From Crambe crambe (taxonomy: Eukaryota; Porifera; Demospongiae; Poecilosclerida; Crambeidae), in the NCBI GenBank assembly GCA_963924555.1, contig OZ004591.1, forward strand, positions 5,146,001-5,210,000: DNA of 64,000 nt, in the 5' to 3' direction. Of the stretch, positions 18,554 through 29,943 are shown one piece after another (position 1 is the stretch's first letter; each line of letters starts with the position of its first letter). Under the pieces are notes generated by a model. The model saw only the letters and a program-made list of their open reading frames with translations. It did no database searches and was not told the DNA's origin. The translations under genes and the position numbers were made by a program.

Positions 18554-18792
18554 ACTGTCGTCGCAGAATCGTTAGCCACACCCACAAACCACACCCACCT
18601 CGTTGCTGAGTGGACCGCCTTGATCAGTATAAATTATTGCAAGTGCCCTGTTTTCAATTTGAGATTCATTTTTAATAAGCTGACAAACTGCAAATCAGAA
18701 CTTTAGCTAATCAGCTCTAATCTGCAATGATAGATCACGGGGCTATTTGCAACTTTACTAGCTAAAAAGAAAGCAAAGCTATAAACTACAAG
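18554..18792. promoter_or_regulatory. Short divergent intergenic region (likely bidirectional promoter)
   Basis: Two well-supported start codons face away from each other only 239 bp apart: the ARM/zinc gene at 18553 (minus) and the POT-like transporter at 18793 (plus). Both promoters must lie here unless undetected 5' non-coding exons exist. No TATA box or other core element is clear. Confidence 0.5.
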
Positions 18793-20586
18793 ATGAAGAT
18801 TTGCAGTAATAATGTGGAATCCCCTCTTTTGAATGTGGCAGTAAGTTCAAATTCGGTTCCTAAATCAACTTGCAAGATTAGAAATGGTTGCATTAAATCA
18901 AAACCAGCCGTGCTGATTTTGATTTGGAGTTTTTCGGTATTGCTTGGGTACAATATGTTGTATAGCATCAAAAATGTCTTATCATCAATACCTTACCAAG
19001 TGTCAGTCATCAGTGTTGTATTGGTTTTCATCAGCATCATCTCCTTCATCTCTCCAATGGCTGGCTTGCTTGCTGATATTAAATTTGGCCGCTATAAAAC
19101 TGTTCTATGTAGTTCCTACATCATAGTTATAGCTGTGAGCTGTCTCCCATTTTATTTCATTGCATTTTCCATAAAAAGTGACTTCTACACTATTCAGAAA
19201 TTTACAAAGAGCCCAGGTGCTATAATTCTTTGTTTGACAGGAATAGCACATCTGATATTTCTATTAGTGTGCTTCACCATATTCACTACTAACGCTATCA
19301 ACTTTGGTATGGACCAGCTCCATGACTCATCAACTCGAGACTCTATTCACTTTGTGCACTGGTATGTGTGGCTTAACTATCTCAGCGTGCTAATTACTGA
19401 ATGTACATGGGACTTCCTCTTTTATGATAATCGCTATTTGGGCCATGTGAATACTCTTGAAATTGTTGGCTTTGCTTTATCGTTTGCTGTCTTTTGTGTT
19501 ATTATATTCCTCCTAATTGGCTCTCTGTGTGTGACACACTTCAGAAAGAGCTGGTTCTTGATAGAACCTGGCAGAAGAAACCCTTATACACTGGTCTTTG
19601 GAGTCATCAAGTTTGCCTGGCACCACAAGATCCCTGTTCGTCGCAGTGCCTTCACCTATTGTGAGGATGAGTGGCCTTCAAGACTGGATCTTGGCAAACG
19701 AAAATATGGTGGACCATTCACTGTAGAGCAGGTCGAAGATGTCAAAGCTTTCCTTGGTATCTTGAAAGTATTGGTTTCCATAATGCCACTATTCATGCTG
19801 CAAGTTGTGTCGGAATCAATGCTTCCACTTTTTGCAACACACCATAATATTTATGTAAAGAATTATTCTGATTATCACTCTATAGTACATACTGAAGGAA
19901 CTATTCGATACCTATTTCTCAGCAGAGGTTTGTTGTCTCCCCTGCTAGTTGTGATCTCTATTCCTCTTTACCTCTTTTTGCTTCGTCCGTTTATTACATA
20001 CCACACTCCAGGGTTGCTAAAGACTATTCTGAAAAGGATAGGAGTAGGGCTGCTTCTGATCATACTATCTCTTGTTTGTGCCCTTGCTATGGATGTGGTT
20101 GTACATGAAAGAAATAACTATATACGATGTATGCTGCCTCCATCTTTTGGTACAGATTACACATTCAATGCTGATAACAACCTATCTCCACATTTGTATC
20201 AAAATATATGGTTCTTAATTTCTCAGCATGTACTTTCTTCACTGTACAACATGCTAATTGATATAGCCGTGCTTGAGTTCATCTGTTCCCAAAGTCCTTA
20301 TTCCATGAAGGGGCTGTTGATAGGCATACTGTTTTCTCTCAAGTGTCTTTCACAGGCTATCTGTGTCATTTTAATGATACCGTTTTCGACCTCCTGGAAG
20401 ACTCATTACCCCTTAAGTTGTGGCTCTGGTTTTTACCTTGTGAGTATCATCGTAGGAGTGGCAACCTTTCTCATGTATTTATGGGTGGCTAAGAACTACA
20501 AGCATCGAACTAGAGATGAGGTATCTAATGAATATCGTTATGCTGAAGAATACTACTCTCGCATTCAAGATGATCACTGCTATTGA
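18793..20586 (+). CDS. POT/SLC15-like MFS transporter, intronless
   Basis: This 597-residue single-exon frame has about 12 hydrophobic segments and POT (PTR2) family marks. GLLADIKFGRYKT at about 91-103 matches the loop between TM2 and TM3. A MDQLHDSSTRDSIHFVHWY segment sits where peptide transporters carry the GADQF...FFxWFY motif. A long basic/acidic loop follows TM6 (FAWHHKIPVRRSAF ... EDEWPSRLDLGK). The ExxERFxYYG motif of proton-coupled peptide transporters is missing from TM1, which reads ILIWSFSVLLGYNM. Substrate and energy coupling are therefore unknown. It is the only plus-strand member here and lies outside the array at 22-43 kb. Identity to those copies is modest in most membrane segments but nearly complete, even in DNA, across the loop. 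Confidence 0.85.
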   Translation: MKICSNNVESPLLNVAVSSNSVPKSTCKIRNGCIKSKPAVLILIWSFSVLLGYNMLYSIKNVLSSIPYQVSVISVVLVFISIISFISPMAGLLADIKFGRYKTVLCSSYIIVIAVSCLPFYFIAFSIKSDFYTIQKFTKSPGAIILCLTGIAHLIFLLVCFTIFTTNAINFGMDQLHDSSTRDSIHFVHWYVWLNYLSVLITECTWDFLFYDNRYLGHVNTLEIVGFALSFAVFCVIIFLLIGSLCVTHFRKSWFLIEPGRRNPYTLVFGVIKFAWHHKIPVRRSAFTYCEDEWPSRLDLGKRKYGGPFTVEQVEDVKAFLGILKVLVSIMPLFMLQVVSESMLPLFATHHNIYVKNYSDYHSIVHTEGTIRYLFLSRGLLSPLLVVISIPLYLFLLRPFITYHTPGLLKTILKRIGVGLLLIILSLVCALAMDVVVHERNNYIRCMLPPSFGTDYTFNADNNLSPHLYQNIWFLISQHVLSSLYNMLIDIAVLEFICSQSPYSMKGLLIGILFSLKCLSQAICVILMIPFSTSWKTHYPLSCGSGFYLVSIIVGVATFLMYLWVAKNYKHRTRDEVSNEYRYAEEYYSRIQDDHCY

Positions 20587-21033
20587 TTTCACAGCTCAAA
20601 TATACACTGTAATGGAGTGCCTTTGCAAACTAGTACATTTACCTCATTATGTACTGTCTAAACACCACATGCAATTAATTATATTACCTACGTATAAACA
20701 CTTCAGTTATCCAACAGCCTGGAAAAAATTTTTTGGCCAAAAGTGTCCTGATAACCAAGTAGAATGACAGTTTCAGTATGATAATTATTTATTAGAGGCA
20801 TCCATTAATTCTTGGCATTTCGTGACTCATGAGGCAAGGGCTGCATGCAATTTGGTATGGAGACACGAAGCATGAAAATGTAAGTCATCATAAGCAACCA
20901 CAACAATGAAAAAATTATTTTTTGCTTTATTTCTTGTTAAAAATAATAAATGTAGCTATTGTAGCCATCTGTGTAGTCACTGTTTGCAACAAACAGAGAA
21001 TTTAGAAGGAAAATAACTCTATTAAGTCATGTT

Positions 21034-21983
21034 CTATTTTAAAGGTTTCTTAGTTTTGGCTTGTGATTTCACAGTAGTACCACCACCAGTGCTTGCTTGA
21101 TGAAGTTGCAGACTTTTCATTTTCAAACGAATTTGCTGCAATAGGAAGAGAACTCGTTATACACTTATACAGCTCCCAATTAATAGCTACTATTCTACAT
21201 CTAACAGCATACATGCACATTCGTGCAGACCTGTTGATAGAGCTGCGCTTTCCTTCTGTTTTCTTCACATGCCTTAGCTCTGTTTTCTTCCTCCTTTCTA
21301 AGTCTCACCTCAGGAAGACGGTTGTAGAGCCTACACAGAAAAAAAATTTAATCTCTGCACACCTTGTTGTTGCATTCATATAATCATGCATTCAAGATAA
21401 CTGATACCTCAAGTTTCTTTTTTTCATCTCAATCTTGTGAATTTTTCTGGAAGATTGAATGTTTGGTTGCACGGGCAAATTTTGATCTATATCAAAAGTC
21501 CAAAATAAATAATAGCTACTGTAGCTAGCTAGATCAAAATCATGCCTCTGAATATATTATGTCACTACTATACTGACCTTTTTCTTTTTCACTTGTTGGG
21601 GGGTGAATTCTATTTTCATTAGCTTTGAGGGGACTGCGCATTTGCAATGGTTTCTTATCATTGTCCTTCAGATTGTGTTTTCTTTCACCCTGTTCCTGTG
21701 CCCTGGTCTTTCCAAGAATACCACCTACAATAGAAATTATGAATGAATAACAAAACAAATTAGAAAGAACGAACCATCAAATCTTACCTTTAGCTCCTGA
21801 TGTAGTGGGCACTGTTTTCTTGCTATGCTGTTTCTCCTGAGCACTGATCTTCAGGATCTGTACTCTGTGCTGCGACCTTTGGACGAACTTCAGTTTCTTT
21901 TTCATGAAAAGTTCTTGCAGGCTAGGAGAGGAGTTGACGCCTGCTTCTTCAGTGGATTCTGCATCGCCACTTTTTTCCCCAGA
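21034..21983 (-). CDS. CEP295: ALMS-motif exons: C-terminus of the CEP295-type gene
   Basis: Five exons fit in phase: 21788-21983 (entry phase 0), 21578-21724, 21408-21486, 21231-21330 and 21034-21135 (stop TAG at 21034-21036). The protein carries a bipartite ALMS motif, known from ALMS1, CEP295 and C10orf90, which targets centrioles. The first half is PSLQELFMKKKLKFVQRSQH. The second half is LYNRLPEVRLRKEEENR followed by CEENRRKAQLYQQ. A Lys-rich linker separates the halves. Entry phase 0 matches the last donor of the CEP295 N-terminal part at 43876, about 22 kb upstream on the same strand, where no ALMS motif was found. I infer that they are one gene. A separate small ALMS gene is the alternative, but these exons show no obvious start codon of their own. 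Confidence 0.8.
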
Positions 21984-22353
21984 CTATAATTATAGTACAT
22001 AATATAAAAATGTAGCTAAAGGTCATGTTATCCTCATTTTCTGTTATCAGAGAGTACGATAGTACTGATTGCCCCATTCGATTAATACTTAGCATTTTCT
22101 TTCATTTCATTCATAGCAGATATTAATAAGCTGCACCGGTGCACTACTTTTGATCAAAGTAGTAATATTTTATTTAAGCAAGCAAGTAAATAAACAAACA
22201 AACATTTAATCTCATAGCTATAACAGTTATTACAACATGGTGATATTAATTAATGTTTAACAATAATATTTCAATGTGCAGTGTGTGAAAAAAAAATGAT
22301 GATGAAAGAACACATTATGCCACAGCAAATTTTTATTATAGTTAGCCAAATTT

Positions 22354-23118
22354 TTAATTTGAATAATAGTTCTCAGCATACTGATATACTTTAGGTGGTT
22401 CATCCCTAATACGGTACTTGTATCCCCTGGCAACTAGTACATACACTACAAGAGAGAAGACAGCAAATATAAGATTCATCAGGTAATAACCTGAATTGCA
22501 GCTCAGGAGAGATGGCTTCCAAAAGAGTAGAAAAAACAGTGGGACCATAACAGCAAAGAAATAAAACAGACCTTGTATGGCATAGAATACACCAAATAAC
22601 ATTCCCTTCATAGAGTAGGGGCTCTGAGAGCAAATGAACTCCCAAGCAGATATGTAAAACAGCATACGGAATAGAGCAGTGAGTATGCACTGCACTACGA
22701 AGTGGCCAGTATTGAAGGAAGAGAATCGAAAAACATCAGAGCCATTGAATGTGACATTTTCATGTCTGCTGCAATAATAACCAATACCAACGTCTTTCAA
22801 GTGATCAGGGGCCAAGGCCACACTGATGATGAAGTAAAGGAGAAAGGAGATACACAGCAAAGCAGAGGCAATCCCAATCCTTTTGAGTGTTCTTGGGATC
22901 CAATAAGAGATGAAGGGACGGAGGACACAGAGATACACAGGAAGACACACCACAATCAAGAGAGATGGTAGTACTCCATTGAAAAGCAAGATGTTCTTCG
23001 CTATTTCTCCACTAAGTTTAAACCTTTGGGCATCTGATCGGTCATGATCAATAAGAGTTGTGGTATTAATACCATCAAGGTAAAATAGTGGACCGACTGA
23101 TAATATAACTTTCAAAGT
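22354..23118 (-). pseudogene. POT-like transporter, C-terminal half of a split copy
   Basis: Homology to the other copies runs from DTLKVILSVGPL (after the TM6-TM7 loop) to the usual end YQYAENYYSN. The frame continues upstream to 23304, but residues before about 23118 match no transporter. The N-terminal half lies at about 24829-25804, separated by about 1.7 kb of inserted DNA that contains a perfect palindrome. Together they are one gene disrupted between the loop and TM7. Both halves are otherwise open, so disruption looks recent. Confidence 0.8.
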
Positions 23119-23119
23119 A

Positions 23120-24391
23120 TCAGAGAGTGCGGTAGCACTCTCTAAGTAGGGATGGCAGGTCAAAGTCCATAGGACAGTATAAACTAAAAACTCTTCTTTC
23201 TCTTCTACCCTTACTCTACAGGTTCTCAGAAGGCTACAGTGAATTATTATATCTACAAAGAAGAGAGGAGAATGTTCAAAAGCCAAAAATTCATTCGCCA
23301 ACATAAGAAAAAAACGAGTTCTAAAATTGACTTTTCGTTCTTTTTCTTTATAATAATAATAATAATAATAATGTATAAGATCGACGTACCGACTTACTGG
23401 CTATAGTCATCAAAATTCTGCTTTGGCCATCTGTTAGAGCGGCACCTAGAGGCTGATCTTTTGCTATTAGTTTTGACTAAGGCTCTACTTCACTATTCGA
23501 TAGCACTCGGAACACAGCTGCTAATCTTTCTACGCCATTTTGAAGGGGGCGGGGCTTATGGGCGGAGCCACGTAAGCTTAAGTTTAGCTATAGCCAAGGT
23601 CTTCATTCATTATCTGATGATGTTCCAGTCACTCCTTGCTGAATTACAGTACAGATGCTCATCCTATAGTAGCATTATAGCCAGTACTTGGCTGTAGTGT
23701 AGTCAGCTCACTTCACCATGCCGTGTACATGTCATTTACATTGCTGTTGCTGTAAAGTTTTATATCAACAAAACTTAAATAGCTAAACAAATTCTTCAAC
23801 CAGAGACACTGTATGTACCTACAAAAGAGGTTTATGTAGAGCTGGCTTTGTATAGTACTGTACTGTAGCCTCCCTCATTCAACTTCAAGCACTAAGAAAA
23901 AGGATAGAAACAAGTGAGCGTAAAAAATAAAAAGGTTAAGTAGGGATAGCCTAAAATCTAGCTGGGCTATCTATAATGTGCTGCAGCCTCGTATGAAAAA
24001 AATCTTCGCGATATTACCTCATAAAAGGGGTGGGGCAATTAATAGCAGTTCTCCTCATATAACACCTGCACAGGATGTGGCCATTTGATGGCATCCACTA
24101 TTATGATCACTACACCAAATGCATAAACTCCCCATACTCCTCCCTCAAGCAAGACATACGTACCATCTCAATAATTATTTCAGTGATCACATATGTAACA
24201 ATTAGCTAATGCTGTTCACTTTTTAAAATGTTCACTCCTTTCAGTACTCCATTACACTGCAGATGATCATCCTTCAAACTCTCCTCCCTGAACAGAATGA
24301 AATACTGATCATTAAATAAATTTAGTTCAATCAAGGAAGCCTTTAGTGTCTATCAATTTTCATAATCACAAAGAAAAAGAATGCAAACAAG
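23120..24391. other. Inserted DNA between the two halves of the split transporter
   Basis: No gene seen. At 23121-23144 there is a short hairpin (agagagtgcggtagcactct core). At about 23880-24000 lies a degenerate single arm of the same family as the palindrome at 24392-24830: acaagtgagcgtaaaaaata, then aagtagggatagc and ctagctgggctat. A (TAA)n run lies near 23352-23371. Confidence 0.5.
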
Positions 24392-24830
24392 TGAATGCAA
24401 AAAATTTCTTCGAAATAAAAATGTGAAGTAGGGATGCTATTATAACTGCAGCTTCATTATGAAAACCAAGTACTGCAGCATCGAAGCAGTATGGCCCAAA
24501 AATCTAGCTGGAATATGTATTATAACTGCATGCAAGAGAGTGAACTTAGTGAAGTGACCCTTACCCATCATCAAGTACAAGATACTATTCCTACTTCACT
24601 CCCATGATCAAGGGCCAAGGGAGTGAAGTAGGAATAGTATCTTGTACTTGATGATGGGTAAGGGTCACTTCACTAAGTTCACTCTCTTGCATGCAGTTAT
24701 AATACATATTCCAGCTAGATTTTTGGGCCATACTGCTTCGATGCTGCAGTACTTGGTTTTCATAATGAAGCTGCAGTTATAATAGCATCCCTACTTCACA
24801 TTTTTATTTCGAAGAAATTTTTTGCATTCA
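24392..24830. mobile_element. Perfect foldback palindrome, 212-bp arms, 15-bp loop
   Basis: The arm 24392-24603 is the exact reverse complement of 24619-24830 as far as I can compare by eye, with a 15-base loop (atgatcaagggccaa). The tips read tgaatgcaaaaaatttcttc. The right tip abuts the N-terminal half of a transporter frame and supplies its premature stop at 24791. Diverged relatives lie near 23880-24000 and 30730-30960, so this is a small foldback-element family. Exact arms imply recent formation or an assembly artefact. Confidence 0.85.
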
Positions 24831-25804
24831 TGTATAAAGGCTCTGACATCTTCGACCTGCTCTACAGTGAATGGTCCACCGTATTTCTGTTTGCCGAGAT
24901 CAAGTCTTGAAGGCCATTCATCCTCACAGTAGGTGAAAGCACTGCGACGAACAGGGATTTTGTGGTGCCAGGCAAACTTAACAACTCTGTACACCAGTTT
25001 GTAAGGGTTATCACTGCTAGGTTCTATCAAGAACCAGTTCTGCTTTTGACAGGTTAAACAGAGAGAGATCACCAAGATGACAATGGCAAGTAGCAGAATT
25101 GCACTGATAAGGGAAATTCTTAAAGTATCAAAGTAAAAGGTATTTGATAAGAAATCTATTACAATGCGCTTTCCCGGAATACCCATTACTCCAAGTGTCA
25201 TAGTAATACTGACATAGTAACACCAAAAGTGCCAGTGTAAAAACAGGACCGAGTCCTGAGATGGTGCATCTCGAAGTTGATCCATTGCAAATTGAAGGAT
25301 ATTAGCAAGATATCCAATAGAGCCAATAAGATAGAAAATGTGAAAAATACCAAGTAAGATACAAAATGCTAAATAGTATGCCGTTGTGCTTACTTTCAGC
25401 AAAATAATAGATATCAATATACAGCTCAATGCTATAATTATGATAAGCACACTAGTCAACACAGTCTTGTAACGACCAAATTTGACATCAGCAAGGAAAC
25501 CAACTAAAGGAGCAAATAGTAGTGTGATTGCTATGAAGCCACTGATCACAGCTGCAATATCAAAATTGAATACTTTCAAATAGCCATTAGGAATCACCAG
25601 AATACCATATGGAAGAGTGATGGCAAAATTCCAAATTAGAATCATAATTGCAGCCTTAGAATTAACGATGATGAAGTTGTGACATTTTGAAAGCACAGAC
25701 TTATTATGAAGCAACCATGCTTGATGTAATAGAGGAGTCATTTCTTTATCCCCCTCTCCTTCAGTACTCTCGACTTTCTTACGAACAAAAATTTCATTTC
25801 CCAT
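24791..25804 (-). pseudogene. POT-like transporter, N-terminal half of a split copy
   Basis: This frame of 337 residues starts MGNEIFVRKKVEST, carries the acidic dileucine motif EMTPLL, the loop LADVKFGRYKTVL and QFAMDQLRDAPSQDSVLFLH, and ends just after the conserved loop at VEQVEDVRAF. The last 15 or so residues are encoded by the palindrome arm. The C-terminal half is at 22354-23118. Confidence 0.8.
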
Positions 25805-26125
25805 AATTCTTAGAATAGCTAAATGTTATACACTTGAACTCTCAAATCAATTCTAAAGTTAGCTGCAGATAGCTACAGAAAACTTTGAGTGTCTATAATA
25901 TTATATACAAGTATATGCTAGCTATCATTATTATATACTTATACATGACACTGTGTAAACATTGAAAATGAAACAGATTAACTGCACTGAAAAAATTCTT
26001 TTTTATAAGTTGAAGTTTAACTTGAACAGCCATAAATATTGATGTTCTGACACTAATACATCAATCAGCTATTCACAACTGCTTTATTGAAAACATGATG
26101 ATTGCTTTATGGTGAGGTAATTACC
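25805..26125. other. Intergenic, nothing recognised
   Basis: AT-rich spacer between the split transporter and the decayed copy. No motif stands out. Confidence 0.5.
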
Positions 26126-26128
26126 ACA

Positions 26129-27710
26129 AGCTTTAATGGGAGTAGTACTCTTCTGCATAGTGATATTCTCTTGAAGGTTCATCTGGACACCACAAAGCTC
26201 ATATCTGCTATGAGAAGGTTCACAATATAGAAAAGCAGAATTACAAGTAAGGGGAGAAGAGAAGAAGACAGCTGAAAACGAAAAACCGTGAATGGTATAA
26301 TAACACCCCCTTCAGCAAATGAACTATCAAACAGATATGTAAAGCAACATACGGAATAGAGCAGTGAGTATGCACTGCACTACTAAGTGGCCAGTATTGA
26401 GGGGAGAGAAAAGAGACAGGTGAGTCTCATAGAATGTAGCAATTTCATATACCCAATCCAATAATACTTGTATCATTATAGGGCACAGCCACACTGATGA
26501 CGAAGTAAAGGAAAGATGAAAACATTTACTCTAAAACTATTTATTCTGAGATATAGGCATTAATAATAATAAGCACACTATAGCTAGCACAGTCTTGTAA
26601 CAATCAAATTTAACATCAGCAAGGAAACCAGCTAAGGGAACAATAGAGAAGTGTGATAGCTCAATCACAATAACATAATTACAACAACAAACAAACAAAA
26701 AACTGTATGGCAGAGAGATGGAGATGCAGTGTTCATAGTTTCTTGCATTCTTTGCACACCATGTCAATACAGTCAGTGCACATCTTACATCAGATTATTA
26801 TACATGTTCGAAAGTGAAATGCAAAGAAACGCTGTGGAGCAACCATCATGGGTTTCATGTATAATATATGATGTATATTTTACAACATGCATATTTCTCG
26901 TGAATGAAGAGTGTCATAATAAAGTCTAAAATGTTGCAGTTTATTGAATGAACCCACTCATTTTTAGTCAACACCGATGGTAGTGGTATACCAATTTCAT
27001 TCTTGAACTCAGTCATACTGTTGATCAAGGAGTGAGATACACAGCAAAGCAGAGGCAATCCCAATCCTTTTGAGTGTCTTGGGATCCAATAAGAGATGAA
27101 GGGACGGAGGACACACAGGAAGATACACCACCAGTCTTGAAGGCCACTCATCCTCACAGTAAGTGAAGACACCATAATTTAATGAACAGAATCTTGTGGT
27201 GCCAAGGGAATTAACAACTCTATGATATGATGTCCCATGTGTCAAGGCAATACTAACATATTAATGCTAAAAGTGCCAGCATAAAAACAGGACTGAGTCC
27301 TGAGATGGTGCATCCCAAAGTTGATCCATTGCAAATTTAAGAATGAAGTACAACAGGCCAAAAAATACCCCCCAAAAGTATACTTCAGTGCTACCAACTT
27401 TTCAACACTATCATATATCAATACAAAAGTAATTGCAATAAATATGACAAGCACACTAGTTAGCACAGTCTAAACATCAGCAAGGAAATGCTAGGAGTAG
27501 TGTGATCCATAAAGCCACTTACTCCAATTGTGATAAAATAATTGAATTCTTGAAGATATGTAGCTATATTAAAAAACCATAATGGCAAGAGTAATGGCAA
27601 AATTCTAGACAAGAATTATGATAGCAGATTTCAAAGTGACAAAGACGAATTTGTGATACTTCGAGAGCTATGCAGTAGCCATGTCATATATGTGTAACAG
27701 AGGGGTATTT
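26129..27710 (-). pseudogene. Heavily decayed POT-like transporter copy or copies
   Basis: Pieces in gene order can be recognised: N-terminal TM1 remnants (27600-27710), MDQL region (27290-27340), a shortened loop with YCEDEWPSRL (about 27130-27170), the FISYWIP segment (about 27070-27110), SPLNTGHLVVQ (about 26340-26410) and the C-terminus (26129-26190). They carry many frameshifts and deletions. An extra LADVKF fragment at 26570-26640 is out of order, so a second truncated copy may be mixed in. Confidence 0.75.
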
Positions 27711-28186
27711 TTACTGCTCGTAGCTTTCTTGCACATACCAGCACATTCGTGTTATCTAGTACACATCTCATTAATTACTATATGTCCATGCATATATTTA
27801 TTGGTACAGTATCATTTCATGAGATAACACTGAATACAGTGTACAAGACTATGATTAGATACAAAATGAAAGTGAATTAGGATAATATTATAAGCTATCA
27901 TAGTAAATATATTATAGCTATGTGGAATAATAATAGTATGAGCATCATGTACAATTCATTTCTGATTCAAATGGTTCAGATTATCAATCTCATTGTGTAT
28001 ACAGACACTTATCACAGATGAATCTGCTGACCTAATACACAACCAGCCCGTATTTAGGAAACCCCCATTAACATAAATTGGTCATGTATGTTGATGATAC
28101 AGACTATATAGTTAATACTCTTAGTTAATTGTATGATAAAAATTACATTAAAAATAATGAATAATGCATGGCATGAAGTATATGCT

Positions 28187-29943
28187 TTAACGGGAGTAGT
28201 ACTCTTCAGCATACTCATACTCTCTTGAAGGTTCATCCCGTACTCGATATTTGTATCTCCTAGCAACCAATACATACACCACAAAGCTGATACATGCTAT
28301 GAGAAGGTTCACGAGGTAGAAACCAGAAGTACAAGTAAGGGGAGAAAGCTTCCAGGGAAGTAGGAAAAGTGATGAGAAACTAACAGCCAAAAAACGAAAC
28401 AGACCTTGAATGGCATAAGATGTACCAAATAACATCCCCTTCATGGAGTGGGGGCTCTGAGAGCAAATGAACTCCCAAGCAGATATATTAAACAACATAT
28501 GGGTTAGAGCAGTGAGTATGCATTGCACTACTAAGTGGCCAATATTGAGGGGAGAGAAAAGCGACTGGTAAGTTTCACCGAGTGAAACATTTTTTTGTTG
28601 TCTGCTACAATAATAGTTGACACCAAGGGTAGTGGAACCTGTTTCATTCTTGAACTCGATCATACTGATGATGAAGTAAAGGAGAAAGGAAATACACAGC
28701 AAAGCAGAGGCAATCCCAATCCTTTTGAGTGTTCTTGGGATCCAATAAGAGATGAACGGACGGAGGACACAGAGATACGCAGGAAGATACACCACTATCA
28801 AGAGAGATGGCAAAATTCCAATGAAGAACAAGACATATTTAACCTTATCATCAAAGGTTATGTCGCTGTATTCTATTCTATTATGATTTATGGTAGCTGA
28901 AGCATTTATATATCTATGATGATTTATGGTAGCTGAAGCATTTGTAAGATCCAAAATTGATATTGGGCCAATTAAAAAGAGTACCTTCAATATACCTAAG
29001 AAAGCTTTGACATCTTCAACCTGCTCTACAGTGAATGGTCCACCATATTTCTGTTTGCCGAGATCCAGTCTTGAAGGCCACTCATCCTCACAGTAAGTGA
29101 AGGCACTGCGACGAACAGGGATCTTGTGGTGCCAGGCAAACTTGACAACTCTGTACACCAGTTTGTAAGGATTCACTCTACCAGGTTCTACTGAAAACCA
29201 CCTTTGCTTCCAGCAAGTAAAAAAAAGAGAGACTATTAAGGCACAAGCAATGACATTGCACCAAGTAAGGAGACACTTAAAGTGTCCATGATGAATACAT
29301 TTAATCTAAAATTTATTCTGATACGATGTCCAGGGATACTCAATACTCCAAGTGTCAAGGCAATACTGACATAGTAACACCAAAAGTACCAGTGCAAAAA
29401 CAGGACCAAGTCCTGAGATGGTGCATCTCGAAGTTGATCCATTGCAAATTGAAGAATATTAGCAAGATATCCAATAGAGCCAATGAGGTATAACGGACCT
29501 GAAATACCAAGTAAGATACAAAATGCTACAGAGTGTACTTTAGTGCTACCAACTTTCAGCACTATTGTACATATTAATAGACAAGTGCTTGCAATTAATA
29601 TGATAAGCATACTAGTTAGCACAGTCTTGTAATGACCAAATTTAACATCAGCAAGGAAACCAGCTAAAGGAGCAAATAGTAGGGTGATTGCTATGAAACC
29701 ACTGATTCCAATTGCAATAGAATTATTGAATTCTTGAAAATAACTTTCAGGAATCATGAAGAAACAATATGGCAGAGTGATGGCAAAATTCCAGATGAGA
29801 ATTATGATAGCAGACTTTGAAGTGACAAAGACAAATTTGTGATACTTTGAGAGCACTGACTTACTATGTCGTAACAATGTTTTACTTAACAGAGGAGTCA
29901 TTTCCTTTTCTTCCTCTTGCTTGGCATTATTGCCACACTCCAT
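28187..29943 (-). pseudogene. POT-like transporter with a single small frameshift deletion
   Basis: Two adjoining frames (29236-29943 and 28187-29176) together make a full copy, from MECGNNAKQEEEKEMTPLLS to EYAEEYYSR. They are separated at about 29245. Intact copies read gttaagataatgatcacaag or similar; this one reads attaaggcacaag, a net loss of about 7 nt in the stretch encoding TM6. Otherwise the copy is well conserved and keeps the dileucine motif, LADVKFGHYKTVL, the MDQL segment and the loop. It appears recently inactivated, or the deletion could be a sequence error. Confidence 0.75.

Noticed and set aside
23119-23304. N-terminal extension of the C-terminal half transporter frame
   Set aside because: These residues match no transporter and lie in the inserted DNA; the open frame is coincidental.
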